From Mucilaginibacter ginsenosidivorans (GTDB lineage: Bacteria > Bacteroidota > Bacteroidia > Sphingobacteriales > Sphingobacteriaceae): a stretch of DNA of 64,000 nt. Shown here one piece after another: positions 8,888 through 17,886 of the stretch; the stretch's first letter is position 1; each line of letters opens with the position of its first letter. The notes beneath the pieces were generated by a model. It was not told where the DNA came from. It did not search any database and saw only the letters and a list, made by a program, of their open reading frames with translations. Where the stretch lies: NCBI RefSeq assembly GCF_007971025.1, contig NZ_CP042436.1:4402001-4466000 (forward strand), read 5' to 3'. A program made the translations under genes and the position numbers.

Positions 8888-9943
8888 TTAGTCTATCCCG
8901 AGCAATTTGCGGTTAAATCCTTCATCGCCACCCGATGCGGCAAAATCGTCAAATGCTTTTTCGGTTACCCGGATGATGTGGTTTTTTATGAATTCGGCGC
9001 CTTCTCTTGCACCGTCTTCAGGGTGTTTTAATGCACACTCCCACTCTAACACGGCCCATCCCGGGTAGTCGTAAGCTGTTAATTTGCTGAATATCGATTT
9101 GAAATCAACTTGTCCGTCGCCCAGCGAGCGGAAACGTCCGGCACGGTCGACCCAATTCTGGTAGCCGCCATAAACGCCCTGTTTGCCGGTCGGGTTAAAT
9201 TCAGCGTCCTTTACATGGAACATTTTGATGCGCTCATGGTAGTTGTCGATGTATTCGAGATAATCAAGACACTGTAAAACGAAGTGTGACGGATCATAAA
9301 GCAAACAAGCGCGTTTGTGGTTGTTCACCTTTTCAAGGAACATTTCATAGGTGATACCGTCGTGCAGATCCTCTCCCGGGTGTATCTCGTAGCAAAGATC
9401 GATGCCACAATCTTCATAAACATCCAAAATAGGTTTCCAGCGTTTAGCCAGTTCGTTAAAACCGGTGTCCACCATTCCCGGCGGGCGCTGCGGCCAGGGA
9501 TATACCATAGGCCAAAGTAACGCGCCGCTAAAAGTAACGCTGGCGTTCAGCCCCAAATTTTGCGAAGCTTTTGCTGCATCCTTTACCTGCTGCACCGCCC
9601 ATTTTTGTCTTTCTTTCGGATTATTTTTGTATTGATCGGGTGCGAAAGCATCAAAAAGCTCATCGTAAACAGGGTTGACTGCTACCAATTGCCCCTGCAA
9701 GTGAGTTGATAATTCAGATATCTCCAAGCCACACTCCGCCACCTGGCCCTTTATCTCGTCGGCATAGGTTTTGCTTTCAGCTGCCTTATGCACGTCGATG
9801 AAACGAAGGTCGTTAGTAGGTAACTGAACGGCTTTATAACCAAGCCCTTTTGCCCACTTGCATATCGAAGTCAGGTTATTGAATGGTTCCTGGTCGCCTA
9901 TAAATTGCGCCAGGAATATGGCAGGTCCTTTTATAGTTCTCAT
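8888..9943 (-). CDS. Cytoplasmic sugar phosphate isomerase/epimerase-fold TIM-barrel enzyme
   Basis: A 351-residue TIM barrel with no signal peptide (MRTIKGPAIFLAQFIGD), unlike the three exported TIM-barrel proteins of this locus. Likely metal-site motifs are CYEIHPGEDLHDG, LLYDPSHFVLQ, MFHVKDAEF and VLEWECALKHPEDG. Relatives are routinely paired with a Gfo/Idh/MocA oxidoreductase in inositol, glucoside and keto-sugar catabolism, and such a gene (10018-11190) lies directly upstream. The two probably process an imported keto-sugar in the cytoplasm. The specific reaction is not determinable. Confidence 0.85.
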   Translation of the reverse strand: MRTIKGPAIFLAQFIGDQEPFNNLTSICKWAKGLGYKAVQLPTNDLRFIDVHKAAESKTYADEIKGQVAECGLEISELSTHLQGQLVAVNPVYDELFDAFAPDQYKNNPKERQKWAVQQVKDAAKASQNLGLNASVTFSGALLWPMVYPWPQRPPGMVDTGFNELAKRWKPILDVYEDCGIDLCYEIHPGEDLHDGITYEMFLEKVNNHKRACLLYDPSHFVLQCLDYLEYIDNYHERIKMFHVKDAEFNPTGKQGVYGGYQNWVDRAGRFRSLGDGQVDFKSIFSKLTAYDYPGWAVLEWECALKHPEDGAREGAEFIKNHIIRVTEKAFDDFAASGGDEGFNRKLLGID

Positions 9944-10017
9944 TGGTTTATCAATTCAATGGTTCATTTATTGGGTTGTGTCATCTAACTGAAAACTCTC
10001 AAGTTCTCGCCGCCACA

Positions 10018-11190
10018 TTACTCAACCACGTGGTCATACCATTTTTTATCAGACTGATTCGAAGCCACAACATTATCAATAAAGGCCATGCCCCGGATAC
10101 CATCTTCGACACCAGGGAAATCCAGCCATTCTTTATGTGGTTCCTCGCCATTCATTTTGGCGCTTAGTGCCAAAATGAAATTACGGTAAAGATTGCCGAA
10201 AGCCTCGAGGTAACCTTCCGGGTGACCTCCGGGCGTACGGCAGTTACTTGTTGCATAGGATGATTCCCTGTCGCCATAGTTAGAACCGGCGCGCAGCGTC
10301 TCGGCGGGCTTGTCGCTCCATCTTATCGTCAATGTGTTCGGTTCCTGCTGTGCCCATTCAAGGCCGCCGTTTTCACCGTAAACACGAATTTTTAAAGCAT
10401 TTTCTTCGCCGGCAGCCACTTGTGAAGCAGTTAATACACCGGTGGCGTTTTCTTCAAAACGCAGCAGTATCGCACCGTCATCGTCCAGCATGCGTCCTTC
10501 CACAACGGTATTTAACGACGCGCACATCTGTTTGATCTTCAAGCCTGAAATATACTCGGCAAGATGCGCGGCATGTGTACCAATGTCGCCCATGCAGCCG
10601 CTTTTTCCCGACCGCCTGGGGTCGGTGCGCCAGGCCGCCTGTGCGTTGCCTTCCCTTTCGGAAAGCTTACTCAGCCAACCCTGGTGATATTCTACGTATA
10701 TCTTTCTTATTTTACCCAGTTTACCGCTTTTTACTATCTCGCGCGCCTCCTTCACCATCGGATAACCCGAGTAGGTATGCGTAAGCAGCAGCATCAAACC
10801 TGTTTCATCAAGCTTCTTCTTTAATTGTTTAGCTTCGTCAAGTGTAAAGGTGATCGGTTTTTCGATAACCACATTAAAGCCGTTTTCGAGGGCAAGCATT
10901 GCCGGGGCAAAATGTGCAAAGTTTGGGGTAACTATAGTAACAAAATCCATCCGCTGGTCAGCCGGTAATTTGGCTTCGGCGTGGATCATTTCTTCGAAAT
11001 TTAAATAGGTCCTGTCTTCGGGCAGGAAAAGCATTTTTCCGCTTTCCTTTGCAACATCATTATGTATGCTCAGTGCACCGCAAACCAGTTCGATCAGACC
11101 ATCCATATTGGCGGCTATACGGTGAATGGCGCCTATAAAGGCATCCTTACCCCCGCCAACCATACCCATGCGCAATTTTCTTTTGCTCAT
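10018..11190 (-). CDS. Gfo/Idh/MocA-family oxidoreductase, cytoplasmic
   Basis: A 390-residue NAD(P)-dependent dehydrogenase without a signal peptide. The N-terminal Rossmann fold begins LRMGMVGGGKDAFIG. The family's catalytic-lysine motif appears as VIEKPITFTLDEA, and the C-terminal alpha/beta domain includes GDIGTHAAHLAEYISG, supplying the usual Asp and His. The protein is typical of the family in length. It is followed 74 bases later by the cytoplasmic TIM-barrel gene. It may reduce imported 3-keto-sugars back to hydroxy-sugars or oxidise the free sugar. Substrate and direction are inferred only. Confidence 0.88.
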   Translation of the reverse strand: MSKRKLRMGMVGGGKDAFIGAIHRIAANMDGLIELVCGALSIHNDVAKESGKMLFLPEDRTYLNFEEMIHAEAKLPADQRMDFVTIVTPNFAHFAPAMLALENGFNVVIEKPITFTLDEAKQLKKKLDETGLMLLLTHTYSGYPMVKEAREIVKSGKLGKIRKIYVEYHQGWLSKLSEREGNAQAAWRTDPRRSGKSGCMGDIGTHAAHLAEYISGLKIKQMCASLNTVVEGRMLDDDGAILLRFEENATGVLTASQVAAGEENALKIRVYGENGGLEWAQQEPNTLTIRWSDKPAETLRAGSNYGDRESSYATSNCRTPGGHPEGYLEAFGNLYRNFILALSAKMNGEEPHKEWLDFPGVEDGIRGMAFIDNVVASNQSDKKWYDHVVE

Positions 11191-11241
11191 TTGTTCTGTT
11201 TAGTTAAGTAATTATCAGGTAGATTGATTTGTATTAAGTTA

Positions 11242-11294
11242 ATTGGGTTGATCAAGTTTGGCCGGGATGAACCCGTTAACTCAATCAACCCAAT
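11242..11294. repeat. 11-bp inverted repeat between small-subunit and Gfo/Idh genes
   Basis: ATTGGGTTGAT (11242-11252) is the exact reverse complement of ATCAACCCAAT (11284-11294), with a 31-base spacer. It fills most of the 123-base gap after the subunit-3 gene. It could be a weak terminator or processing hairpin separating parts of the leftward transcript; no T-tract follows. Confidence 0.5.
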
Positions 11295-11313
11295 CAATTC
11301 GGTCCGCTTATGA

Positions 11314-11886
11314 TCAGGACAGCGCCCAGGCTTTATCGCCTTTTTTGTATGGGATACAGCCATCATAACGGCCCGGTACCGGAACGTAACGCAGTGCCTT
11401 GGTGCAGCCAACTTCCGACGTAAAGTAGCCCAGCAGCGTAAGCTCTTTCATCATCCTGAAATAGTGGTTAGGATCTTTCGGTTTTTTGTTTTTTGAATAT
11501 TCCTGCTGCTCTTTGTCCAGATCGGTCAGCAAAGCAGTGCGCTGGGTAGCGTCCAGATCCATAAATTTTTTGCTGAATTTTTTGTTGCTGGCGTCGTCGA
11601 TCTGTGTGATACCTTTCAGGAATATGTCCTGGTCAGGAGTTTCGTAACAATCGCGCACCATTACCGCCATAAAGCTGCCCACTTTTGCGGCTTTCGCGCC
11701 TGGGCTGCTGGCAGTATCAGGTAAAATGGTATCGGCCACTTCGTCCATAAAGGCAACGTGATCCTGGTTGAAAAGGTCAGCTACCTTTGGAGCGTTTGGT
11801 TTACAACCCGAGAGCAAAAATTCAGCACCTATCATAGTACCGCCCATTATCAGGGCTACTCTTCCGATGGCATCTCTTCTATTCAT
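11314..11886 (-). CDS. Gluconate 2-dehydrogenase subunit 3 family protein, Tat lipoprotein
   Basis: A 190-residue small subunit. The N-terminus has a twin-arginine motif (NRRDAIGRVAL) followed by a lipobox-like LLSGC at about residue 29, suggesting Tat export and lipid anchoring. The rest matches the Gluconate_2-dh3 fold, with FMDEVADTILP, a series of helices, and the ending GYFTSEVGCTKALRYVPVPGRYDGCIP. In known GMC dehydrogenase complexes this subunit carries the leaderless FAD subunit across the membrane. Its probable partner is the GMC protein at 13562-15244, from which it is separated by an exported Gfo/Idh gene. It is homologous to 17158-17742 but quite diverged. Confidence 0.87.
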   Translation of the reverse strand: MNRRDAIGRVALIMGGTMIGAEFLLSGCKPNAPKVADLFNQDHVAFMDEVADTILPDTASSPGAKAAKVGSFMAVMVRDCYETPDQDIFLKGITQIDDASNKKFSKKFMDLDATQRTALLTDLDKEQQEYSKNKKPKDPNHYFRMMKELTLLGYFTSEVGCTKALRYVPVPGRYDGCIPYKKGDKAWALS

Positions 11887-11978
11887 TGTAGTTATTGATT
11901 TACTAAATTAATGAATTATTGATTTTTAAATTGGTTTGACGAATTAAATATAGTTAAAATCAAAATAAATGCATGACA

Positions 11979-13448
11979 TTAAACGGTGAGGGCAAATCCT
12001 TCGCGGTAGTTACGCTTCACATATTGATTCACCTCGTCAAAATTGGTTACCTTCATGTTGGAATTATCCCACAGCAGCTTCACCTGGCCCGGATAAGTAT
12101 TACGCCCATTTGCTCCTTTTACAGCCAGGTCATGACCCCTTACTGCCAGGTTTGCCATCAGCAGGGCTTCGGTAAGCGGGCCCGCTTTATCAAACGGAGA
12201 GCTTAATTCGGTCTTTCCATAGCCGGCAATACATCCTTCCACCCATTGTGCATAATGACCGTTAGCACCGCCGGGTACACGCGCCCAGCGTTGTTTTGCA
12301 TCTTTTACGGCCTCTTCCTGCATACGTGAACTTGGCAGCAAGTGAGCAGCATCAGAATAGGTGCTTGAATACATTTTACCTTTGGTACCAATAAACAGGC
12401 AGCCGTTGCCTTCTTCACCGCCGTAAGGCTCGTTAGGCCCAAGCTCTTCCGGCCTCTCGGGCTGTATACCGCCGTCCATCCAATGCAACGTAACGTCTCC
12501 TTTGGTTTTAGCAGTTTTGGGGAAAGTCATGGTAATATGGCTTGAAGGCGGGCAGCTTTCAGGGAAAACTCCTTTAGTAAATTCGCCCACGTAAACCGAA
12601 CCCACGCTGGCCTGAACGTCTTTTACGTATTCAAGGTCAAGCACTCTGAACGGTGCCTCTACCAGGTGGCAACCCATATCGCCCAAAGCACCAGTTCCGT
12701 AATCCCACCAGCCCCGCCAGTTGAACGGCACCAAGTTATCTACAAAGTCCTTATACGGCGCATTACCGAGCCATAGGTTCCAGTCTAATGTTGCAGGCAC
12801 CTCAGCTTTTGTTTTTGGCCAGGCTACGCCCTGGGGCCATACCGGGCGATTGGTCCAGCAATATATCGTATGAACATCACCTATTAAACCAGCGTCATAC
12901 CACTCCGACATCAAACGTGTGCCGTCGTTGGAAGCGCCCTGGTTCCCCATTTGGGTAACTACCTTAAATTTCTTTGCTGCCGCTGTCAGCGTGCGTGCCT
13001 CCCAAAGATCATGCGTCATTGGTTTCTGAACATACACGTGTTTACCACGAGCCATGGCATTATAGGCTACTACAGCATGCGTATGGTCGGGTGTTGAAAC
13101 CGAAACAGCATCAAAATTCTTCGACTCCTTATCAAACATTTCCCGCCAATCCTTATAGCGCTTAGCCTTCGGGAAATTTTTAAACGTCGTGGCAGCTTGT
13201 TTGTCGTCGACATCGCACAAGTAAGCGATATTGGCTTTGCCGCTCCTGGCAAACATGGCTATATCACTTTGTCCTTTACCGCCGCAGCCCACACTTGCTA
13301 CGGTTAGCATATCGCTTGGTGCGCGATAGCCTTTACCGCCCAGCACAAACCGGGGAACGATCATAAATCCGGCAGCCGCGAGAGCGCCTTTCTTAATAAA
13401 ATCCCTCCTTGTGGGATCCTGGGGTAAATTTTCAGGTTTTTCAGTCAT
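11979..13448 (-). CDS. Tat-exported Gfo/Idh/MocA-family oxidoreductase
   Basis: A 489-residue protein with a clear Tat signal (PTRRDFIKKGALAAAGFMIV, about residues 12-32). The Rossmann motif is VASVGCGGKGQSDIA and the catalytic-lysine region is HVYVQKPMTHDLWEA. The long C-terminal domain includes GALGDMGCHLVEAPFRVL. Exported members are thought to carry tightly bound cofactor, as in glucose-fructose oxidoreductase, because free NAD(P) is scarce in the periplasm. It lies between the GMC gene at 13562 and the small subunit at 11314, so it probably acts on the same sugars. Product and partner are inferred. Confidence 0.88.
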   Translation of the reverse strand: MTEKPENLPQDPTRRDFIKKGALAAAGFMIVPRFVLGGKGYRAPSDMLTVASVGCGGKGQSDIAMFARSGKANIAYLCDVDDKQAATTFKNFPKAKRYKDWREMFDKESKNFDAVSVSTPDHTHAVVAYNAMARGKHVYVQKPMTHDLWEARTLTAAAKKFKVVTQMGNQGASNDGTRLMSEWYDAGLIGDVHTIYCWTNRPVWPQGVAWPKTKAEVPATLDWNLWLGNAPYKDFVDNLVPFNWRGWWDYGTGALGDMGCHLVEAPFRVLDLEYVKDVQASVGSVYVGEFTKGVFPESCPPSSHITMTFPKTAKTKGDVTLHWMDGGIQPERPEELGPNEPYGGEEGNGCLFIGTKGKMYSSTYSDAAHLLPSSRMQEEAVKDAKQRWARVPGGANGHYAQWVEGCIAGYGKTELSSPFDKAGPLTEALLMANLAVRGHDLAVKGANGRNTYPGQVKLLWDNSNMKVTNFDEVNQYVKRNYREGFALTV

Positions 13449-13561
13449 TGGTATATGTATTTATAATTATTAAATTATCGATTTAATGAATTATTGATTG
13501 TTTGTTTAACTGTTCGGTTTGTTGCTAATCACTAATTAACTAATCGCCGGTTAACAAACAA

Positions 13562-15244
13562 CTAAACATTCCCCTTCTTCAACTCCTCAACCGCATGGTT
13601 GGCCGCGCGCGCGGTCAAAGCCATATAGGTTAACGACGGGTTTTGGCAAGCGGTTGACGCCATGCAGGCACCATCGGTAACGAATACGTTTTTGGCATCC
13701 CATACCTGGTTCCATTCGTTCAGTACCGAAGTTTTTGGATCACGACCCATGCGAGCGGTGCCCATTTCGTGAATACCACGGCCTAATACAGGTTCGCTAA
13801 CGAAAGTATGAACATCTTTCACGCCAGTCGCCTCGAGCATTTCTTTAGCGTCGTTAGCCATATCGATACGCATTTTCTTCTCGTTATCCTTAACCTCAGC
13901 GTCGATAGCCAGCACCGGCAATCCCCATTTATCCTTTTTGTCTTTATCAAGATATGCGCGGTTCTCGTGGTATGGCAAAGTTTCGCCAAAGCCTCCCATG
14001 CCAAACGACCATGAGCCCGGTTCAGACAACGCATCTTTAAATGCACCGCCAATGGTTAGTTCAGGAATACTCCTTCCCCACTCATCACGGCCGCCGCCGC
14101 CCTGGTAGCCAAAGCCACGGATATAATCGCGTTTTTCGCCGTTCAGGTTGCGGTAACGTGGTATATAGATACCGTTTGCACGGCGTCCGAAGTAGTATTT
14201 ATCATCATAACCCTCAACCCTGCCGCCTGCGCCAACGCCCAGGTGGTGATCCATTAGGTTGTGCCCCAATTCGCCGCTGCTGCTGCCCAAACCGCCGGGC
14301 CAGATATCGGTTGCCGAATTCATCAGCACCCAGGCCGAGTTTAGCGTTGATGCATTAACGAAAACGATCTTTGCGTAATACTCGTAGGTCTGGTTGTTTT
14401 CGGCATCAAGTATTTCAACGCCTTTGGCTTTTTTGGTGTCTTTATCGTATAATATTTTGGTAACGATGGACCACGGACGGACGGTTAAGTTGCCAGTAGC
14501 CATGGCAGCCGGTAATGTTGACGACTGCGTACTGAAGTAAGCGCCGAACGGACAACCCAACCAGCATTTGTTACGATACTGGCAGTTGGTACGGCCCGGC
14601 AGCGGCTTGGTGATATTAGCGGTACGGCCAATGATCATGTGCCTGCCCTCTTTTTTGTAATGGTCGTTTATCCTTGCGGCTATATCTTTCTCTACACAGT
14701 TCATCTCCATTGGCGGCATAAAGTTGCCGTCGGGAAGGATCGGCACGCCGTCGCGGTTGCCTGATATACCAGCAAATCCTTCAACATGGGTATACCATGG
14801 TTCCAGGTCCTTGTAGCGGATGGGCCAATCGACACCTACGCCATCTTTCAGGTTAGCTTCAAAATCGGTATCGTGCCAGCGATAACTTTGACGGCCCCAC
14901 ATTAACGAACGGCCGCCTACGTGATAGCCACGGAACCAGTCGAATCTTTTGATCTCCACATACGGGCTTTCTTTTTCGTTCACCCAGTAATCCAGGTTGG
15001 TTTCATTAAGCGGGTAATCCCTCTTTAATACAGGATAATCCTTTTCCATCTGCACCGTACGGCCTCCCCTGTGTTCAAACTCCCAGGGTGCTTTATTGGC
15101 ATTTACATAATCCTTTACGTGTTTGATATCCCTGCCTCTTTCGAGCATGATCGTTTTCAGGCCCTTTTCAGTAAGCTCCTTTGCTGCCCATCCCCCGGAT
15201 ATTCCAGAGCCGATCACAATAGCGTCGTATGTGTTGGTTGACAT
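13562..15244 (-). CDS. GMC-family FAD dehydrogenase with predicted 3Fe-4S site (copy 1)
   Basis: A 560-residue GMC oxidoreductase. It has the FAD-binding motif VIGSGISGGWAAKEL (about 10-24), the active-site His492 in GIHEMGTARMG and Asn535 in ACQNPSLTYM. Cys221, Cys227 and Cys231 form C-x5-C-x3-C (NCQYRNKCWLGC), the spacing known for the [3Fe-4S] ligands of bacterial FAD-glucose dehydrogenase catalytic subunits. It has no signal peptide, so export would depend on a Tat small subunit. The likely role is oxidation of glucosides or related sugars, possibly at C3, with electrons passed to a cytochrome c. A 196-base gap with two hairpins separates it from the upstream GMC paralogue, so it may head its own transcript. 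Confidence 0.92.
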   Translation of the reverse strand: MSTNTYDAIVIGSGISGGWAAKELTEKGLKTIMLERGRDIKHVKDYVNANKAPWEFEHRGGRTVQMEKDYPVLKRDYPLNETNLDYWVNEKESPYVEIKRFDWFRGYHVGGRSLMWGRQSYRWHDTDFEANLKDGVGVDWPIRYKDLEPWYTHVEGFAGISGNRDGVPILPDGNFMPPMEMNCVEKDIAARINDHYKKEGRHMIIGRTANITKPLPGRTNCQYRNKCWLGCPFGAYFSTQSSTLPAAMATGNLTVRPWSIVTKILYDKDTKKAKGVEILDAENNQTYEYYAKIVFVNASTLNSAWVLMNSATDIWPGGLGSSSGELGHNLMDHHLGVGAGGRVEGYDDKYYFGRRANGIYIPRYRNLNGEKRDYIRGFGYQGGGGRDEWGRSIPELTIGGAFKDALSEPGSWSFGMGGFGETLPYHENRAYLDKDKKDKWGLPVLAIDAEVKDNEKKMRIDMANDAKEMLEATGVKDVHTFVSEPVLGRGIHEMGTARMGRDPKTSVLNEWNQVWDAKNVFVTDGACMASTACQNPSLTYMALTARAANHAVEELKKGNV

Positions 15245-15323
15245 GTTAAAAAAATGATTGTTTTAGTTAAATGTTGGTTAGTCCGACTAATGTAAAAATT
15301 TATTTCTCTTTTATTTAAATTAC

Positions 15324-15371
15324 ATTGTGTTTTTTTAACACAATAATGCCCCTGCAAATTCCCAGGGCATT
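15324..15371 (-). terminator. Double hairpin between the two GMC genes
   Basis: Two consecutive hairpins follow the stop of the upstream GMC gene. The first is AATGCCC/GGGCATT (15345-15351 with 15365-15371). The second is ATTGTGTT/AACACAAT (15324-15331 with 15337-15344), whose loop is a run of A on the minus strand. They probably end or attenuate the 17742-15441 transcript. There is no strong T-tract, so confidence is moderate. Confidence 0.5.
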
Positions 15372-15440
15372 TTCACAGCTATTTTTTATAACTTTTTATC
15401 GCCCCAAATGCCTTTAAAGTAGGTATTGAAAAATCGTCCG

Positions 15441-17156
15441 TCATACATTCCCCTTTTTCGATTCGCTCACTGCATGGTCGACAGCGCGGGCGGTGAGAGC
15501 CATATATGTAAGTGAGGGATTCTGACAAGAAGTAGACGTCATGCTGGCGCCATCCGTTACAAAAACATTGGTACATGCGTGTAATTGATTCCATTTATTC
15601 AGCATGGACGTTTTCGGGTCCTTGCCCATCCGTACCCCACCCATTTCATGAATATCCAAACCCGGCGCCTGGTGGTTGGTGGACGGCTGAATATTTTTGA
15701 AACCGGCACTGGTAAACATTTCGGTAAGCTGTTCGATGTAATCCTTTTTCATCTTCTCGTCATTGTCGTCATAATCAACCGAAATATCGAGCAATGGCAC
15801 ACCCCAGGCATCTTTCTTGCTATCATCAAGCTTTACAAAATTGGTTTCCTTTGGGATGGTTTCGCCCATCATGTGCGAACCTACACGCCATGGACCATAT
15901 TCCTTTGAAGCCAGGCCCGCTTTAAAATCTTCGCCGAAGCCATCGTAACTATGCTTAAACCCGCGGTAGGCACTAAAGCCACAGGCATAACCCCGCAGGA
16001 AGTCAGTCTCCTGTTTGTAAACATTCCTGAAACGCGGAATATATCCGCCGCCGGCCGGGTTGCGGCCATCGGTGGCCCATTCTTCAAATCCTTCAACTTC
16101 CGCCCCGATATGTGCCGAATAATTGTGGAAAGCCACAAACTTGCCCAGCACGCCACTATCATTACCCAAACCATTAGGAAAACGGTGCGATTTTGAATTG
16201 AGCAATATCAGATTGGTATTGAGGGCCGCCGCATTTACAAAAATGATGCGTGAATAAAATTCTTCGGTTTTTTTGGTATTGGTATCAACGATACGGACGC
16301 CGCTTGCTTTTCCCTTCTTCTCGTCATATATAATAGACTCGACAACCGAAAAGGGCCTGATCGTTAAATTTCCAGACTTAAGGGCCCATGGAATAGTTGA
16401 AGCATTACTGCTAAAGTATCCGCCAAACGGGCATCCGCGTTCGCAAATGGTACGTTCCTGGCATTGCGCACGGCCCTGGTCGAGATGTATCTGGTTAGGT
16501 TTGGATAGATGCGCACAACGTGCACTTATCACATGCCTGTTCTGATAATTCACTTTAACGTGCTTTCTAAAATATTCTTCAACAGCGTTTAACGGAAAAG
16601 CCGGCAAGAACTCCCCATCAGGCAACTCGGCGATGCCGTCCTTATTACCGGATATACCGGCAAATTTTTCCACATGGCTGTACCAGGGTGCAATATCCTG
16701 ATAACGAATGGGCCAATCGACAGCAAAACCGTCTCTTGCCGGCCCCTCAAAGTCAAACTCGCTCCAGCGCTGGGTTTGCCTGGCCCAAAGCAACGATTTG
16801 CCGCCTACCTGATAGCCCCGTATCCAATCAAATGGTTTGGTTTGTACATACGGATGTTCATTATCTTTAACAAAAAAATGAGCCGCACTTTCGCCAAAGG
16901 CATAGCAACGGTTCACTATAGGATTGGCTTCCTGCACAGCCATCGGCAATACCCCACGATGTTTAAATTCCCACGGGTACATATTAGTGGTCGGATAATC
17001 CTTAATATGCTTTACATCGCGGCCGCGCTCCAGCATTAAAACTTTCAGGCCCTTGTCGGTCAGCTCTTTGGCGGCCCAGCCCCCACTAATCCCCGATCCA
17101 ATTACAATAGCATCAAAGGTGCGCTCTTTTGCGCTGTCGATATTCAGATTTGCCAT
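15441..17156 (-). CDS. GMC-family FAD dehydrogenase with predicted 3Fe-4S site (copy 2)
   Basis: A 571-residue paralogue of the GMC protein at 13562. It has the FAD motif VIGSGISGGWAAKEL at about 18-32, His503 in DIHEMGGVRMG and Asn546 in SCQNPSLTYM. Cys232, Cys238 and Cys242 give the same C-x5-C-x3-C iron-sulphur spacing (QCQERTICERGC). It is leaderless and starts one base after the stop of its small subunit (17158-17742), so the pair is translationally linked and probably forms one complex. The substrate-binding middle part differs clearly from copy 1, which suggests a different substrate range. A sugar or glycoside 3-dehydrogenase role is inferred. Confidence 0.92.
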   Translation of the reverse strand: MANLNIDSAKERTFDAIVIGSGISGGWAAKELTDKGLKVLMLERGRDVKHIKDYPTTNMYPWEFKHRGVLPMAVQEANPIVNRCYAFGESAAHFFVKDNEHPYVQTKPFDWIRGYQVGGKSLLWARQTQRWSEFDFEGPARDGFAVDWPIRYQDIAPWYSHVEKFAGISGNKDGIAELPDGEFLPAFPLNAVEEYFRKHVKVNYQNRHVISARCAHLSKPNQIHLDQGRAQCQERTICERGCPFGGYFSSNASTIPWALKSGNLTIRPFSVVESIIYDEKKGKASGVRIVDTNTKKTEEFYSRIIFVNAAALNTNLILLNSKSHRFPNGLGNDSGVLGKFVAFHNYSAHIGAEVEGFEEWATDGRNPAGGGYIPRFRNVYKQETDFLRGYACGFSAYRGFKHSYDGFGEDFKAGLASKEYGPWRVGSHMMGETIPKETNFVKLDDSKKDAWGVPLLDISVDYDDNDEKMKKDYIEQLTEMFTSAGFKNIQPSTNHQAPGLDIHEMGGVRMGKDPKTSMLNKWNQLHACTNVFVTDGASMTSTSCQNPSLTYMALTARAVDHAVSESKKGNV

Positions 17157-17157
17157 T

Positions 17158-17742
17158 TTAAGCCTTCATATTATTTTTAACCGGGAAATGCGCGTTATAT
17201 CTGCCCGGCACCAACTCATACACTATCTCCTTAGTCATAAAATACTGCGATTGCGTGTACCCAAAAACCGTAAGCCCTTTTACTGTACCATAAAATGCCT
17301 GCAATTCATCTTTCTTTTCTGGCTTATCGTCTTTTTTCCCTGAAGGGTTGCGGCCGGTTGGTTTGGCGCCCGGTTTCTTTTCAAATGTCGCCAGGATAGC
17401 AGCCTTCTCGGTTTTGCTGCAATCGGCAAAGCTTTTGCTATACATTTTTTTGGTAAGATCGTTAAACTTATCCATGCCTTTGAAAAATGCCTGCTGATCT
17501 TCTTTTTTTGTACAATCATCCAGCATCAGCCAGACGAATTTGTCGAGATTAAGATCCTTTGCCCCGGGTGTTGTGGTTTTTGGAATGATTGTTTCAGCCA
17601 GATCGGCAATCAATGCTTCCTGGTCGCCGGTGACATCAAAATGCTTGAAATGGGCCGTCGGATTATCTTTGGTACAAGCCGGTAATATGGCCGCGCTGCT
17701 AAGTACCAGGGCTAAATTTCGGATCGCTGTACGCCTGTCCAT
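17158..17742 (-). CDS. Gluconate 2-dehydrogenase subunit 3 family protein, Tat lipoprotein
   Basis: A 194-residue small subunit. The twin-arginine motif DRRTAIRNLAL is followed by ILPAC at about residue 23, which looks like a lipobox. The body has LIADLAETIIPKT and ends FMTKEIVYELVPGRYNAHFP, typical of Gluconate_2-dh3 proteins. A Lys/Pro/Gly-rich insertion (about 122-142) is absent from the homologue at 11314. It directly precedes and nearly touches the GMC gene at 15441-17156, so it is the likely export and anchoring partner. The upstream leader contains a short hairpin (TGCCTGT/ACAGGCA, 17761-17787). Confidence 0.87.
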   Translation of the reverse strand: MDRRTAIRNLALVLSSAAILPACTKDNPTAHFKHFDVTGDQEALIADLAETIIPKTTTPGAKDLNLDKFVWLMLDDCTKKEDQQAFFKGMDKFNDLTKKMYSKSFADCSKTEKAAILATFEKKPGAKPTGRNPSGKKDDKPEKKDELQAFYGTVKGLTVFGYTQSQYFMTKEIVYELVPGRYNAHFPVKNNMKA

Positions 17743-17886
17743 TGTTAAATTAGGTTATAATGCCTGTTCAGGGGGAAAACACAGGCAATATAGTGTATAA
17801 TTGACATTATAAAATAAAAACGCAAAAAAATACCGCTTATTCTGGCAATACACAGCAACAGATTTTTTTACTCGTTGAAAAGTAGC

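Noticed and set aside
13504..13566. Imperfect inverted repeat after GMC copy 1
   Set aside because: The arms (GTTTAACTGTT and AACAACTAAAC) have mismatches and AT-rich content, with no T-tract; too weak for a terminator call.
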